In this document: positions 63,280-64,000 of the stretch, piece after piece
Numbering within the stretch: the stretch's first letter is position 1
Layout of the letters: the number at the start of each line of letters is the position of its first letter
Source: JACQFV01 sp964593585
GTDB lineage: Bacteria > Zixibacteria > MSB-5A5 > WJJR01
Length of the DNA stretch: 64,000 nucleotides
NCBI GenBank assembly: GCA_964593585.1
Contig: CAZQIZ010000007.1
Coordinates: 1 to 64,000 of the forward strand
Direction: 5' to 3'
Made by a program: the position numbers and the translations under genes
Notes under the pieces: model-generated
Told to the model about the DNA's origin: nothing
The model's database searches: none
What the model saw: the letters and a program-made list of their open reading frames with translations, nothing else

Positions 63280-64000
63280 CGGACACCTCCATCGGCGTTG
63301 TGATCGTCACCTACAACTCCGCCGACATCATCGGCCCCTGCCTGCAGTCGCTGCATGGCGCCGCGTCCTGTCCGCTCAAGGTCGTGGTGGTCGACAACAA
63401 CTCCGCCGACCGCACCGTCGATGCCGCAACCCGCGCCCTGGCGGCGGTGACGATCATCCGCAATGACGCCAATCCCTACTACGCCGCCGCCTCCAATCAG
63501 GCGCTGCGCGAATTGGATGATCCCTTCATCCTGCTTCTCAATCCCGACACGGTGCTGCCCGCAGGCGCGCTCGATCAATTGCTCGCCGAACTGGCCGCCC
63601 ATCCCGAGGCCGGCGCGATTGCGCCGATGCTGGTCTTCCCCGATGGCACACGCCAGCCCTCGCTGCGCGAATTCCCCGGCCTCGACACCCTCTGGTATGA
63701 CCTGACCGGGCTCTCGTTTCTCTTCCCGCGCTCGCGGATCATCGGACGCTGGCGCATGGGTTATTTCGATGGACTGACCGCCCGCGCTGTCGACCAGCCG
63801 ATGGCCAGCTGCCTGCTCATCCGCCGGGAAGCGCTCGACCGCGTCGGTCTTTTCGATGAGTCATACCCGATGTTCTTCAACGATGTCGACTGGTGCTTCC
63901 GTCTGAAGTCCGCCGGTTTTGCGATCTGGTACACTCCCGCCGTGCGGGTCCGTCATCTCGGCGGCGCCACAGTGAAGAAATACCGCGCCCGCATGATCTG
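63276..64000 (+). CDS. glycosyltransferase family 2 protein (3' end beyond the window)
   Basis: The ATG at 63276 overlaps the preceding stop (ATGA). The frame is open to the window end (241 complete codons). GT-A fold: N-terminal GVVIVTYNSADIIGPCLQSL, VVVDNNSADRT, ILLLNPDTVLPAGALDQLLA with the metal-site region, and FFNDVDWCFRLKSAGF. This is the rhamnosyltransferase-like branch used in O-antigen and exopolysaccharide synthesis. The operon continues outside the window. Confidence 0.93.
   Translation, partial: MTDTSIGVVIVTYNSADIIGPCLQSLHGAASCPLKVVVVDNNSADRTVDAATRALAAVTIIRNDANPYYAAASNQALRELDDPFILLLNPDTVLPAGALDQLLAELAAHPEAGAIAPMLVFPDGTRQPSLREFPGLDTLWYDLTGLSFLFPRSRIIGRWRMGYFDGLTARAVDQPMASCLLIRREALDRVGLFDESYPMFFNDVDWCFRLKSAGFAIWYTPAVRVRHLGGATVKKYRARMI

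Overview
The window is GC-rich bacterial chromosome. Its organism looks like a free-living, aerobic, diderm bacterium of the FCB/Zixibacteria type. This placement is inference. It rests on several very large secreted proteins that end in a Cys-flanked dockerin-like module (CxCxCHxDPxCDG...DVVxxVNVAFRG), on a FlgD/T9SS-like C-terminal domain, on a haem-copper oxidase operon, and on an apolipoprotein N-acyltransferase, which implies a lipoprotein-bearing outer envelope. No rRNA, CRISPR array, phage or complete insertion sequence was seen.

Layout. Positions 1-25.8 kb hold secreted and surface proteins: a BNR/sialidase-like protein cut by the window start, a double beta-helix protein, a tRNA-Gly/tRNA-Cys/tRNA-Leu cluster invaded by small palindromic elements, a cadherin-like protein, a tandem plastocyanin-like protein, a 1,464-residue propeller/TSP3/cohesin-like protein, a 2,727-residue HYR-repeat protein, a DUF2784 membrane protein, and a cohesin-like/cadherin-like protein. 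Six of these end in the Cys-flanked dockerin-like module, the giant one ends in a canonical dockerin, and two also carry a shared cohesin-like domain. Together they look like parts of a self-assembling extracellular structure without enzymes.

Positions 25.8-31 kb encode a hybrid histidine kinase with many PAS domains and a C-terminal receiver. Positions 31.4-40.8 kb are a cytochrome c oxidase locus: a cupredoxin-like lipoprotein, subunits I and III, an SH3 lipoprotein, subunit IV, two unrecognised small membrane proteins, subunit II, haem O synthase, an ABC-2 transporter, an SCO copper chaperone and a DUF420 protein. Positions 41-55.7 kb are housekeeping genes (mazG, valS, priA, purM), with two tandem GT-C-like membrane glycosyltransferases, a DUF4139 protein and a TPR protein among them. 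Positions 56-64 kb hold an unusual in-frame fusion of Lnt to a periplasmic beta-propeller and FlgD-like domain, then an overlapping envelope-polysaccharide operon (FemAB-like acyltransferase and three glycosyltransferases, the last cut by the window end).

Intergenic spaces are colonised by at least six families of palindromic or inverted-repeat elements. Three families have terminal inverted repeats and look like MITEs. Convincing sigma70-like promoters precede tRNA-Gly, the TPR gene and purM. I could run no similarity searches, so family names come from motif recognition.
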